Notes under the pieces: model-generated | Told to the model about the DNA's origin: nothing | What the model saw: only the letters and a program-made list of their open reading frames with translations | Database searches by the model: none | Program-made: the position numbers and the translations under genes | Origin: Blastomonas fulva | Lineage (GTDB): Bacteria; Pseudomonadota; Alphaproteobacteria; Sphingomonadales; Sphingomonadaceae | Assembly (NCBI RefSeq): GCF_003431825.1 | Contig: NZ_CP020083.1 | Span: 1,526,501-1,590,500 of the forward strand | Direction: 5' to 3' | Length of the DNA: 64,000 bases | Shown: one piece after another, positions 9,314 to 18,192 of the stretch | Layout: every line of letters starts with the position of its first letter | Numbering within the stretch: position 1 is the first letter of the stretch

Positions 9314-9442
9314 TCAGCTCTTCAGCGTGACGATCGACAAGCCGCCGGGCTTGGTCGACGGGTTCGATGCGTTCTGCGGCTTGGGCTTCTCGGCCTTGGG
9401 CTTGCGGGTCTCGCGATTGGTCTTCTTCTGGCCTTTTGCCAT
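9314..9442 (-). CDS. Small basic hypothetical protein (42 aa)
   Basis: A 42-residue lysine-rich protein (MAKGQKKTNRETRKPKAEKP...) of a type common in alphaproteobacteria, where such short proteins with KTNRE-RKPK are conserved but uncharacterised. The start ATG at 9442 is preceded by AAGGAACAA (AAGGA spaced 5-6 nt), a good ribosome binding site. Ends 10 bp before the PhnA-like gene start on the same strand, so probably in the same operon. High charge suggests nucleic-acid binding, but that is only a guess. Confidence 0.72.
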   Translation of the reverse strand: MAKGQKKTNRETRKPKAEKPKPQNASNPSTKPGGLSIVTLKS

Positions 9443-9917
9443 GGTTTGTTCCTTGTCCAGGCGCAGCGCCCGGAGCGCGGCTATAGCGCTAAACGCCGTG
9501 CAAAGCGCGACAATTCGCGAGGATCGCAGACGCCCGATTTGCAGGCGCGCTATGGGAGACAAGGCATCAGGCGCCGCAGTTTTCGGCGATGTCCGCAATT
9601 GGGGAAATTTGCAAACAGCGTGAATGGCGACAATTGGGGTGGAAGCTGCCCCACCCGTCATCGTCACCCCGGACTTGATCCGGGGCCCAGAGCGATCATG
9701 TGCGCCGCTTGGAATTAAGACCCTGGGTCAAGCCCGGGATGACAGAAAAAGCGGGCTACCCGCCAAGGGGTCTGCAACATAGTGCCGACTTCGGCAGAAT
9801 CGATCCGATAGCTGCCTGGCCGGACTTAGAGAGTTACCAATGCATCGAGAGCGACCGTTTGTGGGTGCATTTCGGTCCGGCACCTTTCGGGCGCACATAG
9901 CAGAGAGCGGACCGTCG
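9443..9917. other. Non-coding gap with a dispersed palindromic repeat
   Basis: About 475 bp without a convincing gene. It contains the repeat described at 9658-9744. Short frames here lack ribosome binding sites or homology. I see no RNA gene. Confidence 0.6.
9658..9744. repeat. Dispersed REP-like palindrome (CCCCGGACTTGATCCGGGG type)
   Basis: A hairpin CCCCGG-ACTTGAT-CCGGGG at the left (9667-9685) and a diverged inverted copy at 9720-9744 (ACCCTGGGTCAAGCCCGGGATGACA), giving a bipartite element of about 87 bp flanked by GTCATC/GATGAC ends. This sequence type recurs in intergenic regions of many alphaproteobacterial genomes (established knowledge); its origin is unknown. Confidence 0.8.
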
Positions 9918-10202
9918 TCAGCGTGTTAGCGACAATAGATACCATGCCACGAAGCCCCAGCAAGCGACGGCAGAAAACAGCAGTTCCCGCATCGACCGCT
10001 GAGAACCATTCAGCACCACAACGATGATAATCGGCAATGCCAGCGTTGCAAGCCAGAGCACTGTCGGCAGCGGATCGCGAGCAGACCACAGTGCGAAGCC
10101 AAAAGTCAGGCCAGCCACCAACATCATGAACGCGAAAACGGCAGCAGGAACTAACAGAACCCACAGCAACCCGCGCAACAGAGGCTTCCACACCTGCGTC
10201 AT
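9918..10202 (-). CDS. Hypothetical membrane protein (94 aa)
   Basis: A 94-residue hydrophobic protein with three probable membrane helices (about residues 9-32, 45-65 and 74-90). No family recognised. The gene and its flanks are lower in GC than the neighbours, which hints at recent acquisition. Its ATG at 10202 is in a plausible context, and no better frame overlaps it. Confidence 0.6.
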   Translation of the reverse strand: MTQVWKPLLRGLLWVLLVPAAVFAFMMLVAGLTFGFALWSARDPLPTVLWLATLALPIIIVVVLNGSQRSMRELLFSAVACWGFVAWYLLSLTR

Positions 10203-10410
10203 ATTGCCGACATAGTAAGTTTAACTGTCGACCAATATCAAGTGGTTAAGTATCGCGCACTGTATGACCGGCATGGGGTCGGTAATGGAATTACCGCTTA
10301 CGCCCGCAAGCATGCCATAGCTACCATCTGCTATGATCGTCATACGGCCCATTGCGGCAGGTCGCGATAAAAGTGACTGAAAAACCTTCGAAAGTCGGCG
10401 TCAGCCCTAG

Positions 10411-11025
10411 CTACCAGCCCCAGGGCGCAGGCGGCGGGGCGATGGGTTGGGTGAGGTCGAACTCCACGCGAAAATTGCGCGCGGTTGGCCCGTCGGGGCG
10501 GCGCAGAGCGTAGGCATAGGTGCGCGCGTCGATGTCCACGATCCAGCTGTTGGTCACCGACCCGGTGAGCCCCTGTGCGCGGAACATCGCGATGCTTTCG
10601 GCATCGACCGGGAACGTCTGCTGGCCGGGTGTGCCAGCGGTGGCGGTGTCGCCGCCATATTGCGTGACCTTGTCGATGCTGCCATCCTCGTGCCGGTGGT
10701 CGTGCTTGAGGCGGAGGCCCGTCCCTGTCCGGGTGATGATCCAGGTGCGCGAGCGGTTCCAGCCGCCGTCTTCGGTGCCGACATGGAAGGGGATTTCCAT
10801 CCGGTCGGGCGCGCAGGCGCGGAAATGGATGACCATCGGCTTGCCCGCGAGATCGGCATCGGCGGTATCGTTGCTCACCAGCCGCCCGGCATAGGCCTTG
10901 CCGCAATGCTGCGAGAGGTTGGCGAGGAACGCGGCCTGCGGGTCATCGGCGGGCGGGGTGGTGGTGCAACCGGCGAGCGCGAGCAGCAACGGAACAAGGG
11001 CGAGCGGGGTGTTCAAGCGGGTCAT
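10411..11025 (-). CDS. Hypothetical lipoprotein
   Basis: A 204-residue protein that starts with a lipoprotein signal peptide: basic MTR, hydrophobic LALVPLLLALAGC with lipobox LAGC, Cys at about position 20. Acylation would place it in the outer or inner membrane facing the periplasm. The mature part is a beta-rich domain without an obvious family; it holds two Cys (HCGKAY and RACAPD) that may form a disulfide. I chose the ATG at 11025 because the signal peptide starts there; the upstream in-frame extension runs through a dispersed repeat. Confidence 0.8.
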   Translation of the reverse strand: MTRLNTPLALVPLLLALAGCTTTPPADDPQAAFLANLSQHCGKAYAGRLVSNDTADADLAGKPMVIHFRACAPDRMEIPFHVGTEDGGWNRSRTWIITRTGTGLRLKHDHRHEDGSIDKVTQYGGDTATAGTPGQQTFPVDAESIAMFRAQGLTGSVTNSWIVDIDARTYAYALRRPDGPTARNFRVEFDLTQPIAPPPAPWGW

Positions 11026-11079
11026 TGCGCCACGCTGGCTCATTGAGGCGGTGTTGTCGAGCCGAAGCACCACCAAGTT

Positions 11080-11184
11080 GTTCCCCTGCGAAGGCAGGGG
11101 CCCATCACCTGACGGTTCCTTCGCCAAGCTACCGTTGCATCGAACGCACTTGCAGGAGATGGGCCCCTGCCTGCGCAGGGGAAC
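11080..11184. repeat. Dispersed inverted repeat (CCCCTGCGAAGGCAGGGG type)
   Basis: TTCCCCTGCGAAGGCAGGGG with the extension CCCATC at 11081-11106, and its inverted copy GATGGGCCCCTGCCTGCGCAGGGGAAC at 11158-11184, lie 50 bp apart. Each half is itself a hairpin. A further copy occurs at 22853-22930. It fills the space between a lipoprotein gene start and the nth stop. Confidence 0.85.
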
Positions 11185-11188
11185 CTGT

Positions 11189-11938
11189 TCACGCTTGGGG
11201 ATCTATGATCTCGACGGCCTTCACCACCTTCACCCGCTTCTTGCGCGCGGGCGCGGGCTTGTTGGCGCGGTGTTTGAGCGCGGCTTTGGGCGTAGGCGCG
11301 TCCGGCCCGTCGGGCTTGGGCTTGAACCGGCACAGATCGGCGACCGGGCAGCGCCAGCATTCGGGGCAGCGCGCCTTGCAGATATAGCGGCCGTGAAGGA
11401 TCAGCCAGTGATGACCATGCACGCGGAACGGCCCCGGCGTGCCCTTGTCGAGCGCGCGTTCGACATCGAGCACGGTGCGCCCTGGCGCCAGCCCGGTGCG
11501 GTTGCCGACGCGAAAGATGTGGGTGTCGACCGCGAAGGTCTCGGCGCCGAACGCGGCGTTGAGCACGACATTGGCGGTCTTGCGCCCGACCCCGGGCAAA
11601 GCGGTGAGCGCGTCGCGATCGTTAGGCACCTCGCCGTCGTGCCGCTCGATCAGCGCCTGCGACAGCGCGATGACATTGGCCGCCTTGGCATTGAACAGCC
11701 CGATGGTCTTGATGTGCGCCTTCAGCCCATCCTCGCCGAGTTCGACCATCTGCGCGGGCGTCTTGACGACCTCGAACAAGGCGCGCGTCGCCTTGTTGAC
11801 CCCGACATCGGTCGCCTGCGCCGAGAGCACAACAGCGACCAGCAGCTGGAAATGGTTGCCATATTCCAGCTCGGTCACCGGCGCGGGGTTGGCTTCCGCG
11901 AGGCGGCGGTAGAATTCGAAGGTATCGGCCTTGTTCAT
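11189..11938 (-). CDS. nth: Endonuclease III
   Basis: A 249-residue bifunctional DNA glycosylase/AP lyase for oxidised pyrimidines in base excision repair. The helix-hairpin-helix LPGVGRKTANVVL carries the catalytic Lys120, and Asp138 is in VDTH, both at the same numbers as in E. coli Nth. The [4Fe-4S] loop cysteines are 187, 194, 197 and 203 with the expected C-x6-C-x2-C-x5-C spacing. A C-terminal basic tail of about 40 residues (ARKKRVKVVKAVE) is longer than in E. coli. The start overlaps the racemase stop by ATGA: last gene of a three-gene operon. Confidence 0.97.
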   Translation of the reverse strand: MNKADTFEFYRRLAEANPAPVTELEYGNHFQLLVAVVLSAQATDVGVNKATRALFEVVKTPAQMVELGEDGLKAHIKTIGLFNAKAANVIALSQALIERHDGEVPNDRDALTALPGVGRKTANVVLNAAFGAETFAVDTHIFRVGNRTGLAPGRTVLDVERALDKGTPGPFRVHGHHWLILHGRYICKARCPECWRCPVADLCRFKPKPDGPDAPTPKAALKHRANKPAPARKKRVKVVKAVEIIDPQA

Positions 11939-12639
11939 GCGCCGCCTTCTGCCAGAGCTGCCTCCACCGCTGCAAGCGCATGCAGCGTGGTGGTGTCGAA
12001 CAGCGGCACCGCGCTGTCCTCCTGCCCGACCAGCAGCATGATCTCGGTACAGCCCAGGATGATCGCCTGCGCGCCCTGATCGGCCAGCCGTTGCATGATC
12101 GCGCGATAGGTCGCGCGCGATGGCTCGGTGACCACCCCTCGCACCAGCTCGTCGTAGATGATGCGGTGCACGTCGCTGCGATCCTGGCTGTCCGGGGTGA
12201 TCACCTCAAGGCCGTAATTGCGCTGCAGCCGCTCGCGCAGGAATGGCTGCTCCATGGTGAAGGCGGTCCCCAGCAGGCCCACCTTTGTTAGACCCTGCGC
12301 GGCGATCGCGCGGCCAACGGGATCGGCGATGTGCAGCAGCGGAATGGCAACCGCGTCCTGCACCGCCTCGGCCATCCGGTGCATGGTGTTGGTGCAGATC
12401 ACCAGCAGCTGCGCGCCGCCGCGCTCGGCCTGCAGCGCGGCGTCGATCATCGCGTCGGTCAGCGCGTCCCATTCGCCCGCATGCTGCAGCGCCTCGATCT
12501 CGGCGAAGTCCACCGACACCATCACGCTGGGCGCGCTGTGCGTTCCGCCCAGCCGCCGCTGTGTTTCCTGGTTGATCAGCCGGTAATACTGCGCCGAGCT
12601 CTCCCAGCTCATCCCGCCAAGCAGCCCGATGGTGCGCAT
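11935..12639 (-). CDS. Aspartate/glutamate racemase family protein
   Basis: A 234-residue member of the Asp/Glu racemase superfamily, starting MRTIGLLGGMSWESSAQYY. The two catalytic cysteines are seen in LVICTNTMH and IILGCTEI, placed in the two pseudo-symmetric domains. It probably interconverts L- and D-aspartate or a related amino acid. The ATG at 12639 shares one base with the M48 stop (TGATG), and its own stop overlaps nth, so the three genes are translationally coupled. Homology to the YgeA type supports this start rather than the upstream ATG at 12693. Confidence 0.93.
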   Translation of the reverse strand: MRTIGLLGGMSWESSAQYYRLINQETQRRLGGTHSAPSVMVSVDFAEIEALQHAGEWDALTDAMIDAALQAERGGAQLLVICTNTMHRMAEAVQDAVAIPLLHIADPVGRAIAAQGLTKVGLLGTAFTMEQPFLRERLQRNYGLEVITPDSQDRSDVHRIIYDELVRGVVTEPSRATYRAIMQRLADQGAQAIILGCTEIMLLVGQEDSAVPLFDTTTLHALAAVEAALAEGGA

Positions 12640-13829
12640 CAGGGGTTGGCGGAAGCCGCAGGCGGGGGTCCCGGCGGATTCTTGGCCTTCCACTCCATCG
12701 CGCGCGCCACGCGGCGTTCGACCGAGGGGTGCGAATAGAACAAAGCCTCCTGCACCGGGTGCGGGCGCGGGTAGCGGTACTCGGCGGTCTTGACGAGCGC
12801 GCCGGAGAGCGCGTCGGGAAGGTTCACCATCTGCAGCGAATAGGCGTCGGCCTCGCTCTCGCTGATCCGGGTGAGGCTGTTGGCCACCGGCACCGCGAAC
12901 ACGCCGAGGAACGACAGCACGAACAGGAACACCGGCAAGCCGCGCGGATCGCCGATCTCGGTTGCTTTGCTGCCGAATGCCCGTGCGAACCGTGCAAACA
13001 GCCGGTCGGCCAGGAAGAAGAACAGCATCGCCAGCACGCTCATCACCAGCACCGAGCGCCAGACATGGCCGAGCACGTAATGACCGATCTCATGCCCCGT
13101 GACCGCGCGGACCTCGTCCAATGAGGCCTGCTTGAGCGCGACATCCGAGATCGCGATCCGCGCCGCGCTACCCACGCCCGAGACATTGGCGGTGAAATTG
13201 TTCGACTGGCGCGAACCGTCATAGATGAAGATGCGGTCCTCGGGGATATCGACCTGCTTGGCCATTTCCAGCACGGCATCGCGCACCGGGCCGGCGGGGA
13301 TCGGCTTGTAATCGTTGAACAGCGGCTCGATCAGCGTCGGCGAGAGCAGCAGCATGACCGACACGACCACCGCCGAAAAGCCGCCCGACCACAGCCACCA
13401 GCGCTTGCCGGTACGGCGGATCAGCGCATAGATGCCCAGGAAGAACAGCCCGCCGCCGATGGTGGCGATGGTCATGCCGATGGCATCCTGCATCAGGAAA
13501 TCGGACAGCGGCTGCTGGGTGCGGTCATACATCCGCTCGTGGCCCCATTCGGCCCAGATGTTCCAGGGCAGGGTGATGATCGCCGAGACGATGAACAGCC
13601 CTGCGGCAGTGGCAAAGGTGCGCAGCGCCCAGCCGCGCTTTTCGAGCTTCGCCCAGATCCGGTCGGTGACCCCCAGCTTGACCAGAATGACGGTCGCCAG
13701 CGCCGAGACCAGCAGCCCCCACAGGATCATCCAGTGGCCATCCATGGTATAGGCCGCAGACTTGGCAAGCGCCTCTGCCCCCAGCCCGTCGATATAGGCC
13801 TTGGTTGCCGCTTCCGGATTGAATGCCAT
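12639..13829 (-). CDS. M48 family metallopeptidase (Ste24/CAAX-type)
   Basis: A 396-residue integral membrane protease of the Ste24 type. It has several hydrophobic segments (for example WMILWGLLVSALATVILV, FATAAGLFIVSAIITLP and SAVVVSVMLLLSP), the zinc site HEIGH in VTGHEIGHYVLGH, and the third ligand glutamate in the SESEADAYSLQ block near residue 330. Bacterial relatives cleave membrane proteins and misfolded substrates; a CAAX substrate is not expected here. The ATG at 13829 is chosen because homology starts at AFNPEAAT. First gene of the operon with the racemase and nth. Confidence 0.94.
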   Translation of the reverse strand: MAFNPEAATKAYIDGLGAEALAKSAAYTMDGHWMILWGLLVSALATVILVKLGVTDRIWAKLEKRGWALRTFATAAGLFIVSAIITLPWNIWAEWGHERMYDRTQQPLSDFLMQDAIGMTIATIGGGLFFLGIYALIRRTGKRWWLWSGGFSAVVVSVMLLLSPTLIEPLFNDYKPIPAGPVRDAVLEMAKQVDIPEDRIFIYDGSRQSNNFTANVSGVGSAARIAISDVALKQASLDEVRAVTGHEIGHYVLGHVWRSVLVMSVLAMLFFFLADRLFARFARAFGSKATEIGDPRGLPVFLFVLSFLGVFAVPVANSLTRISESEADAYSLQMVNLPDALSGALVKTAEYRYPRPHPVQEALFYSHPSVERRVARAMEWKAKNPPGPPPAASANP

Positions 13830-13886
13830 GCCGTTCCCCGCTGTGTTGTATGTATAATACACGTTTAGTCGGGCGTTGGCGTGCCG

Positions 13887-14618
13887 TCAAGCCAGCCCCA
13901 GCACCTGCGGCATGGTATAGCGGCCCGCTGGCTTGTCGTGCAGCCACAGGCACGCCTTTACCGCGCCGCGCGCAAACACCATGCGGTTTTCGGCACGATG
14001 GGTCAGTTCGATGCGCTCGTCGTCGCTGGCGAGGTACACGGTGTGGTCGCCCGCCACCGATCCGCCGCGCAAGCTGGCAAAGCCGATCGCGCCGCGAGCC
14101 CGCGCGCCGGTGACGCCGTCACGGCCGCGCTCGCTGTCGCAAGCCAGATCAATGCCCCGCGCCTTGGCGGCTGCCTCGCCGAGCAGCAACGCGGTGCCCG
14201 AGGGGGCATCGACCTTGTGGCGGTGGTGCATCTCGGCGATCTCGATGTCCCAGTCCTCGCCCAACCTCAACGCCGCCTCGTGCACCAGATGCGCGAGCAA
14301 AGTGACCCCCAGCGAGGTGTTCCCGGTCTGCAGCACCGCGATCCGGTCGGCGGCGGTGTCGATCAGCCAGTGGTGGCGTTCCTCGAGGCCGGTGGTGCCG
14401 ATGACGATCGGGATGTTCGCAGCGACGGCTGCCTCCAGATTGGCTTCCAGCGCTTGCGGAGAGGAGAAATCGACCAGGATGTCGCTTTCTGCCGCCAGGC
14501 TGAGCGGATCGCCGCCCTTGTCGATCCCGCCCGAGACGCTGGCACCTGCATCCGCAATCGCCGTCGCCAGCGCCTGTCCCATGCGGCCTGCATTGCCGAT
14601 AATTCCGATGCGCGTCAT
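13887..14618 (-). CDS. dapB: 4-hydroxy-tetrahydrodipicolinate reductase
   Basis: A 243-residue DapB, which reduces the DapA product in diaminopimelate and lysine synthesis using NAD(P)H. It shows the nucleotide-binding GNAGRMG loop at residues 8-14, GTTGLEERH, the signature EMHHRHKVDAPSGTA with the catalytic His-His and Lys, and the C-terminal HRAENRMVFARGAV. The ATG at 14618 fits homology; the frame continues upstream only as a shadow of the divergent sirtuin gene, 54 bp away. Confidence 0.97.
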   Translation of the reverse strand: MTRIGIIGNAGRMGQALATAIADAGASVSGGIDKGGDPLSLAAESDILVDFSSPQALEANLEAAVAANIPIVIGTTGLEERHHWLIDTAADRIAVLQTGNTSLGVTLLAHLVHEAALRLGEDWDIEIAEMHHRHKVDAPSGTALLLGEAAAKARGIDLACDSERGRDGVTGARARGAIGFASLRGGSVAGDHTVYLASDDERIELTHRAENRMVFARGAVKACLWLHDKPAGRYTMPQVLGLA

Positions 14619-14672
14619 CGCGTTCCTGCTCTTGCTTGTATCCAGGCCGGTCCATGCCGTATTGCGCCCGCT

Positions 14673-15374
14673 ATGGCAAAGATTCCCAGCATCGTCATCC
14701 TCACCGGCGCCGGCGTGAGCGCCGAGAGCGGCATCGATACCTTCCGCGCGGAAGGCGGGTTGTGGGAGCAGCACCGGGTGGAGGATGTCGCCACCCCCGA
14801 GGCGTTCGCGCGCGACCCCGATCTGGTGCTGCGCTTCTATGACATGCGCCGCGAATCGATCCAGACCAAGCAGCCCAATCCTGCGCACGAGGCGCTGGCC
14901 CGGCTCGATGCGGCATGGCCGGGCGAGCTGCTGATCGTGACGCAGAATGTCGACGACCTGCACGAGCGCGCGGGCGCGAGCCGGCTGCTGCACATGCACG
15001 GGACACACCTGACCGCCTGGTGTCTGGCGTGCGACGCGCGGCCAGGCTGGCGCGGAACGCTGATCGATCGGCCTACCTGCCCTGAATGCGGCACGCCGGG
15101 GCAGCTGCGTCCCGACATCGTCTGGTTCGGCGAGATGCCGTACGAGATGGAGCGGATCTACGAGGCGGTGGGCGCTTGCGACCTGTTCGTCTCGATCGGC
15201 ACCTCGGGCGCGGTCTATCCCGCCGCCGGGCTGGTCCGCGAGGCGCGCGCGCGCGGCGCGCGGACACTCGAGCTCAACCTAGAGCCCAGCCAGGGCAGCC
15301 ATTTCTTCCACGAATCACGCCACGGCCCGGCGTCGCTGCTGGTGCCGCAATGGGTCGACGAGGTGTTGGGGTAA
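14673..15374 (+). CDS. cobB: NAD-dependent protein deacylase (class III sirtuin, CobB-like)
   Basis: A 233-residue Sir2 protein. It shows the NAD-binding GAGVSAESGIDTFR motif, QNVDDLH, catalytic His109 in HMHG, and a complete zinc site (Cys117, Cys120, Cys136, Cys139). Tyr56 and Arg59 (FYDMRRES) are in the Tyr-x2-Arg arrangement that binds acidic acyl groups in CobB and SIRT5, so desuccinylation or demalonylation besides deacetylation is likely (inference from family). It is transcribed divergently from dapB. ATG 14673 is the start with homology. Confidence 0.95.
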   Translation: MAKIPSIVILTGAGVSAESGIDTFRAEGGLWEQHRVEDVATPEAFARDPDLVLRFYDMRRESIQTKQPNPAHEALARLDAAWPGELLIVTQNVDDLHERAGASRLLHMHGTHLTAWCLACDARPGWRGTLIDRPTCPECGTPGQLRPDIVWFGEMPYEMERIYEAVGACDLFVSIGTSGAVYPAAGLVREARARGARTLELNLEPSQGSHFFHESRHGPASLLVPQWVDEVLG

Positions 15375-15376
15375 AC

Positions 15377-15408
15377 CCTCCCCCCTCCCGTAAGCGGGAG
15401 GGGGGAGG
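15377..15408. terminator. Perfect 14-bp hairpin between convergent sirtuin and MAPEG genes
   Basis: CCTCCCCCCTCCCG (15377-15390), loop TAAG, then CGGGAGGGGGGAGG (15395-15408). It lies directly after the sirtuin stop and just before the convergent MAPEG stop at 15416. It lacks a T-run on either strand, so it may be a dispersed repeat that also limits read-through. Confidence 0.6.
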
Positions 15409-15415
15409 CGGCGCT

Positions 15416-15823
15416 TCACCCGTTCACCGTCACCACCAGAAACAGCGTCCATCCGATCGCGGCGGCATAGGCGATCCAGGTGCCCACCACACCCAGCGCG
15501 CGCAGCTTGGGCGGCTTGCCTGGACCCTGCGGCTGGTGCAGCCCGATGATGTGCGCGGCGCGGGCGCCCAGGAACAGCACCGCGAGCGCGGTCAGCGGCC
15601 AGTGGCTGGCATTGGCCATCTCCAGCAGCCCGATCAGGATCACGAACAAGGGCGCGTGTTCGGCAAGGTTGCCGTGCGAGCGGCTGGAACTGATCAGCCC
15701 CTGGTCGTCGGCATCGCCGAACGAGGCCTGGGTGCGGAAGCGCGCAGCGACGGTGGCGATTGCGGTGGCGAGCAGCATGATCGCGCAGATCGCGGCGGTA
15801 AGAGCGGTGATCGGCAATGTCAT
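15416..15823 (-). CDS. MAPEG family membrane protein
   Basis: A 135-residue protein with four predicted helices, in the MAPEG family (membrane-associated eicosanoid/glutathione metabolism): the conserved NLAEHAPLFVILIGLLE segment and the GARAAHIIGL motif are visible. Bacterial members are often glutathione-dependent membrane proteins of unknown substrate. Convergent with the sirtuin gene and followed by the ThiF-like gene on the same strand (28 bp apart, that gene lies upstream), so it may be the second gene of that transcript. Confidence 0.9.
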   Translation of the reverse strand: MTLPITALTAAICAIMLLATAIATVAARFRTQASFGDADDQGLISSSRSHGNLAEHAPLFVILIGLLEMANASHWPLTALAVLFLGARAAHIIGLHQPQGPGKPPKLRALGVVGTWIAYAAAIGWTLFLVVTVNG

Positions 15824-15851
15824 GTTGGAGCCCCCCGGTTGGAAGCTTGGA

Positions 15852-16622
15852 CTATGCCGCCTGGGCAGGATCGCCGCAAGCCGAGCACGCGGGGTCCTTG
15901 GCGATCTTGAGCGTGCGCCACAGCGGCTTCAATCCGTCGAACAGGTGCAGCTTGCCGCGCGGGTCCTCGCCAAAGCCTGTGACCGCGCGCACCGCCTCCA
16001 TCGCAGCGAAACTGCCGATCAGGCCGACCATTGCGCCCAATACGCCCTGCTCGGCGCAGGTGTCGCAATCCTCGGCATCGAACGCATCGCCGACGAAGCA
16101 GCGATAGCACGGCGCATCGGGTAGCCAGCCGCGAAACGTACCGATCTGTCCCTGGAAGCGCCCGATCGCGGCGCTGACCAGCGGGATGTGCAAGGCCGTG
16201 GCGGTGTCCGACACCAAAAGCCGGGTGGCGAAATTGTCGGTACCGTCGAGGATGACATCCGCGCCGGCGAGCAAGGCTGCCGCATTGGCGGGCGTGATCC
16301 GCTCGGTGACTGCGGTTGCATTCAGTTCCGGATCGAACGCGCGCACCCAGTTGGCTGCGACCTCGGCCTTGGGCCGGCTGACATCGGCGGGCGTGAACAG
16401 CGTCTGGCGCTGGAGGTTGGACAGGTCGATGACATCGTCGTCGATCAGCGTCAGCCGGCCGATGCCAGCGCCTGCGAGATACTGAAGCGCCGGGCAGCCG
16501 ATCCCGCCCATCCCCACCAGAACGACATGCGCCGCCGACAGCTTGGCCACACCTGCGCCGCCGATCTCGGGCAGCACGATGTGCCGGGCGTGGCGTTCAA
16601 GCTGGGTGGGGGTGAGGGGCAT
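15852..16622 (-). CDS. HesA/MoeB/ThiF family adenylyltransferase
   Basis: A 256-residue E1-like enzyme. It has the ATP-binding GMGGIGCPALQYLAGAGIG, the SNLQRQTLF motif with the Arg that contacts ATP, and DGTDNFATR. Zinc-type cysteine pairs are CYRC and, at the C-terminus, CSAC; an extra CDTC lies between them. Such proteins adenylate the C-terminal Gly-Gly of MoaD or ThiS for molybdopterin or thiamine sulfur transfer; no such partner is adjacent, so the exact pathway is open. ATG 16622 chosen at the conserved TPTQLERHARH start. Confidence 0.92.
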   Translation of the reverse strand: MPLTPTQLERHARHIVLPEIGGAGVAKLSAAHVVLVGMGGIGCPALQYLAGAGIGRLTLIDDDVIDLSNLQRQTLFTPADVSRPKAEVAANWVRAFDPELNATAVTERITPANAAALLAGADVILDGTDNFATRLLVSDTATALHIPLVSAAIGRFQGQIGTFRGWLPDAPCYRCFVGDAFDAEDCDTCAEQGVLGAMVGLIGSFAAMEAVRAVTGFGEDPRGKLHLFDGLKPLWRTLKIAKDPACSACGDPAQAA

Positions 16623-16667
16623 GATCGCGACTATCCTGATGCTGGTGCGCAAATGCCGGGCCGGTCC

Positions 16668-16738
16668 TCGTCATTCCCGCGAACGCGGGAATCCCGCTTC
16701 ACCGGCGCTATAGCGGGATTCCCGCGTTTGCGGGAATG
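16668..16738. repeat. Dispersed palindrome (TCATTCCCGCGAACGCGGGAATC type)
   Basis: A unit of TCATTCCCGC...GCGGGAATCCCGCT at 16671-16698 and an inverted copy AGCGGGATTCCCGC...GCGGGAATG at 16712-16738, separated by 13 bp. This is a widely spread intergenic repeat in proteobacteria. It sits between the ThiF-like start and the dnaA stop. Confidence 0.8.
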
Positions 16739-16767
16739 GCCAATGTTTCAGAGATGCGGCGAAGCGC

Positions 16768-18192
16768 TCAGCTCTCGAGCTGCTGCAGCAATGCGCGGAC
16801 GTCGCCGTCCATATCGGCATCGCGGGTGCGCAGGTCCTCGATCAGGCGGACCGCGTGGATCACGGTCGAATGATCGCGCCCACCAAACTTGCGGCCGATT
16901 TCCGGATACGAGCGCGGGGTCAGTACCTTGGCGAGGTACATCGCCACCTGGCGCGGACGCACCACCGCGCGCGCGCGGCGCTTGGAGGACATTTCGGAAC
17001 GGTCGACCTTGTAGAACTGGCAGACCGCGCGCTGGATCTCGTCGATCGTGATCCGCCTGCGGTTGGCGCTGAGAAGATCCGAGAGCTGCTCTTCGGCGAG
17101 TGGCAGCGTGACCTTCTGGCCGGTGATCTGGGCATAGGCCATCAGCTTGTTGAGCCCGCCGACCAGCTCGCGAACATTGCGGCTGATGGTGCGCGCGAGG
17201 AACTCGATCACCTCCTCGGGCACCTCGCCCATCCGCATCGTTTCGATTCGCGCGGTGATGATCGCGCGGCGCAGCTCGATATCGGCGGGCTGGATATCCG
17301 CGACCAGGCCCATCGCCAGCCGCGAGAGCAGTCTTTGGTCGACGCCGTCGAGCGCCTGGGGCGCGCGGTCCGATGTCACCACCAGCCGCTTGCCGCCGCC
17401 CAGGATCGCATCGATCGTGTGGAGGAATTCCTCCTGGGTCGAATTCTTGCCGATGATGAACTGGATGTCATCGACCAGCAGCATGTCGAAACCGCGCAGC
17501 CGCGCCTTGAACGCCATCGAATCGCCGCGCTGGATGGCGCTGACGAAGTCGTTCATGAACTTTTCGGCCGGGCAATAGCAGATACGCGCGCCCGGATTGA
17601 CCTCGGCAAAGGCGTTGCCGATGGCGTGCAGCAGATGCGTCTTGCCCTGGCCGGTGGCGGCCTTGAGGTAGAGCGGGCTGAACAGCGGCTTTTCCATCGC
17701 GGCCATGCGCTGTGCAGCGTTGAACGCCAGCACGTTGGACTGGCCGGTAATGAAACCAGAAAAGACCTGCGAGGGATCGAGCGCGATGCGGTTGCCCGAA
17801 TCGGCCAGCGCCGGGCGCGGGGCAGGGGCGGCCGCCTGCTGCGGAACGGCGGTCCGCGGGCGGGCCGGATCGGCCTCGCGCGGGGCAGCCGCGATGGTCA
17901 CGCTGCGCACTTCGGGGCGCACGATCTTCCACGCCAGCGCCAGCCGGTCGGCAAAGCGTTCACGCACCCAGTTGGCGGAAAATTCGGATGGCAGATGCAG
18001 GTTGAGCATGCCGGAGCCAGGCTCGAAGCTTCCGGGGCGGATGGGGCGGATCCACTGGGTGTGGATCTGTGCGCCCAGGTCCTTGCGCAATCCTTCGCTG
18101 ATTTCGTTCCAGTCCGCTGCCCAATCTGCCGCGCCGTTCGAATCGTTGAGTTCGATCATGCCTGTAACTGCCACTTCTTGGTTCTTGGTCAT
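16768..18192 (-). CDS. dnaA: Chromosomal replication initiator protein DnaA
   Basis: A 474-residue DnaA. Domain I ([20 protein letters not shown]) is followed by a Pro/Ala-rich domain II, the AAA+ domain with Walker [15 protein letters not shown], Walker [11 protein letters not shown] and sensor/Arg-finger RLLSRL, and domain IV with [14 protein letters not shown] and the DnaA-box signature [12 protein letters not shown]. The first Walker A glycine (GxxxxGKT) is Ala here. ATG 18192 or 18159 are possible starts; I prefer 18192. dnaN and recF are not adjacent; the gene lies downstream of rpsT on the same strand, as in many alphaproteobacteria. Confidence 0.97.
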   Translation of the reverse strand: MTKNQEVAVTGMIELNDSNGAADWAADWNEISEGLRKDLGAQIHTQWIRPIRPGSFEPGSGMLNLHLPSEFSANWVRERFADRLALAWKIVRPEVRSVTIAAAPREADPARPRTAVPQQAAAPAPRPALADSGNRIALDPSQVFSGFITGQSNVLAFNAAQRMAAMEKPLFSPLYLKAATGQGKTHLLHAIGNAFAEVNPGARICYCPAEKFMNDFVSAIQRGDSMAFKARLRGFDMLLVDDIQFIIGKNSTQEEFLHTIDAILGGGKRLVVTSDRAPQALDGVDQRLLSRLAMGLVADIQPADIELRRAIITARIETMRMGEVPEEVIEFLARTISRNVRELVGGLNKLMAYAQITGQKVTLPLAEEQLSDLLSANRRRITIDEIQRAVCQFYKVDRSEMSSKRRARAVVRPRQVAMYLAKVLTPRSYPEIGRKFGGRDHSTVIHAVRLIEDLRTRDADMDGDVRALLQQLES

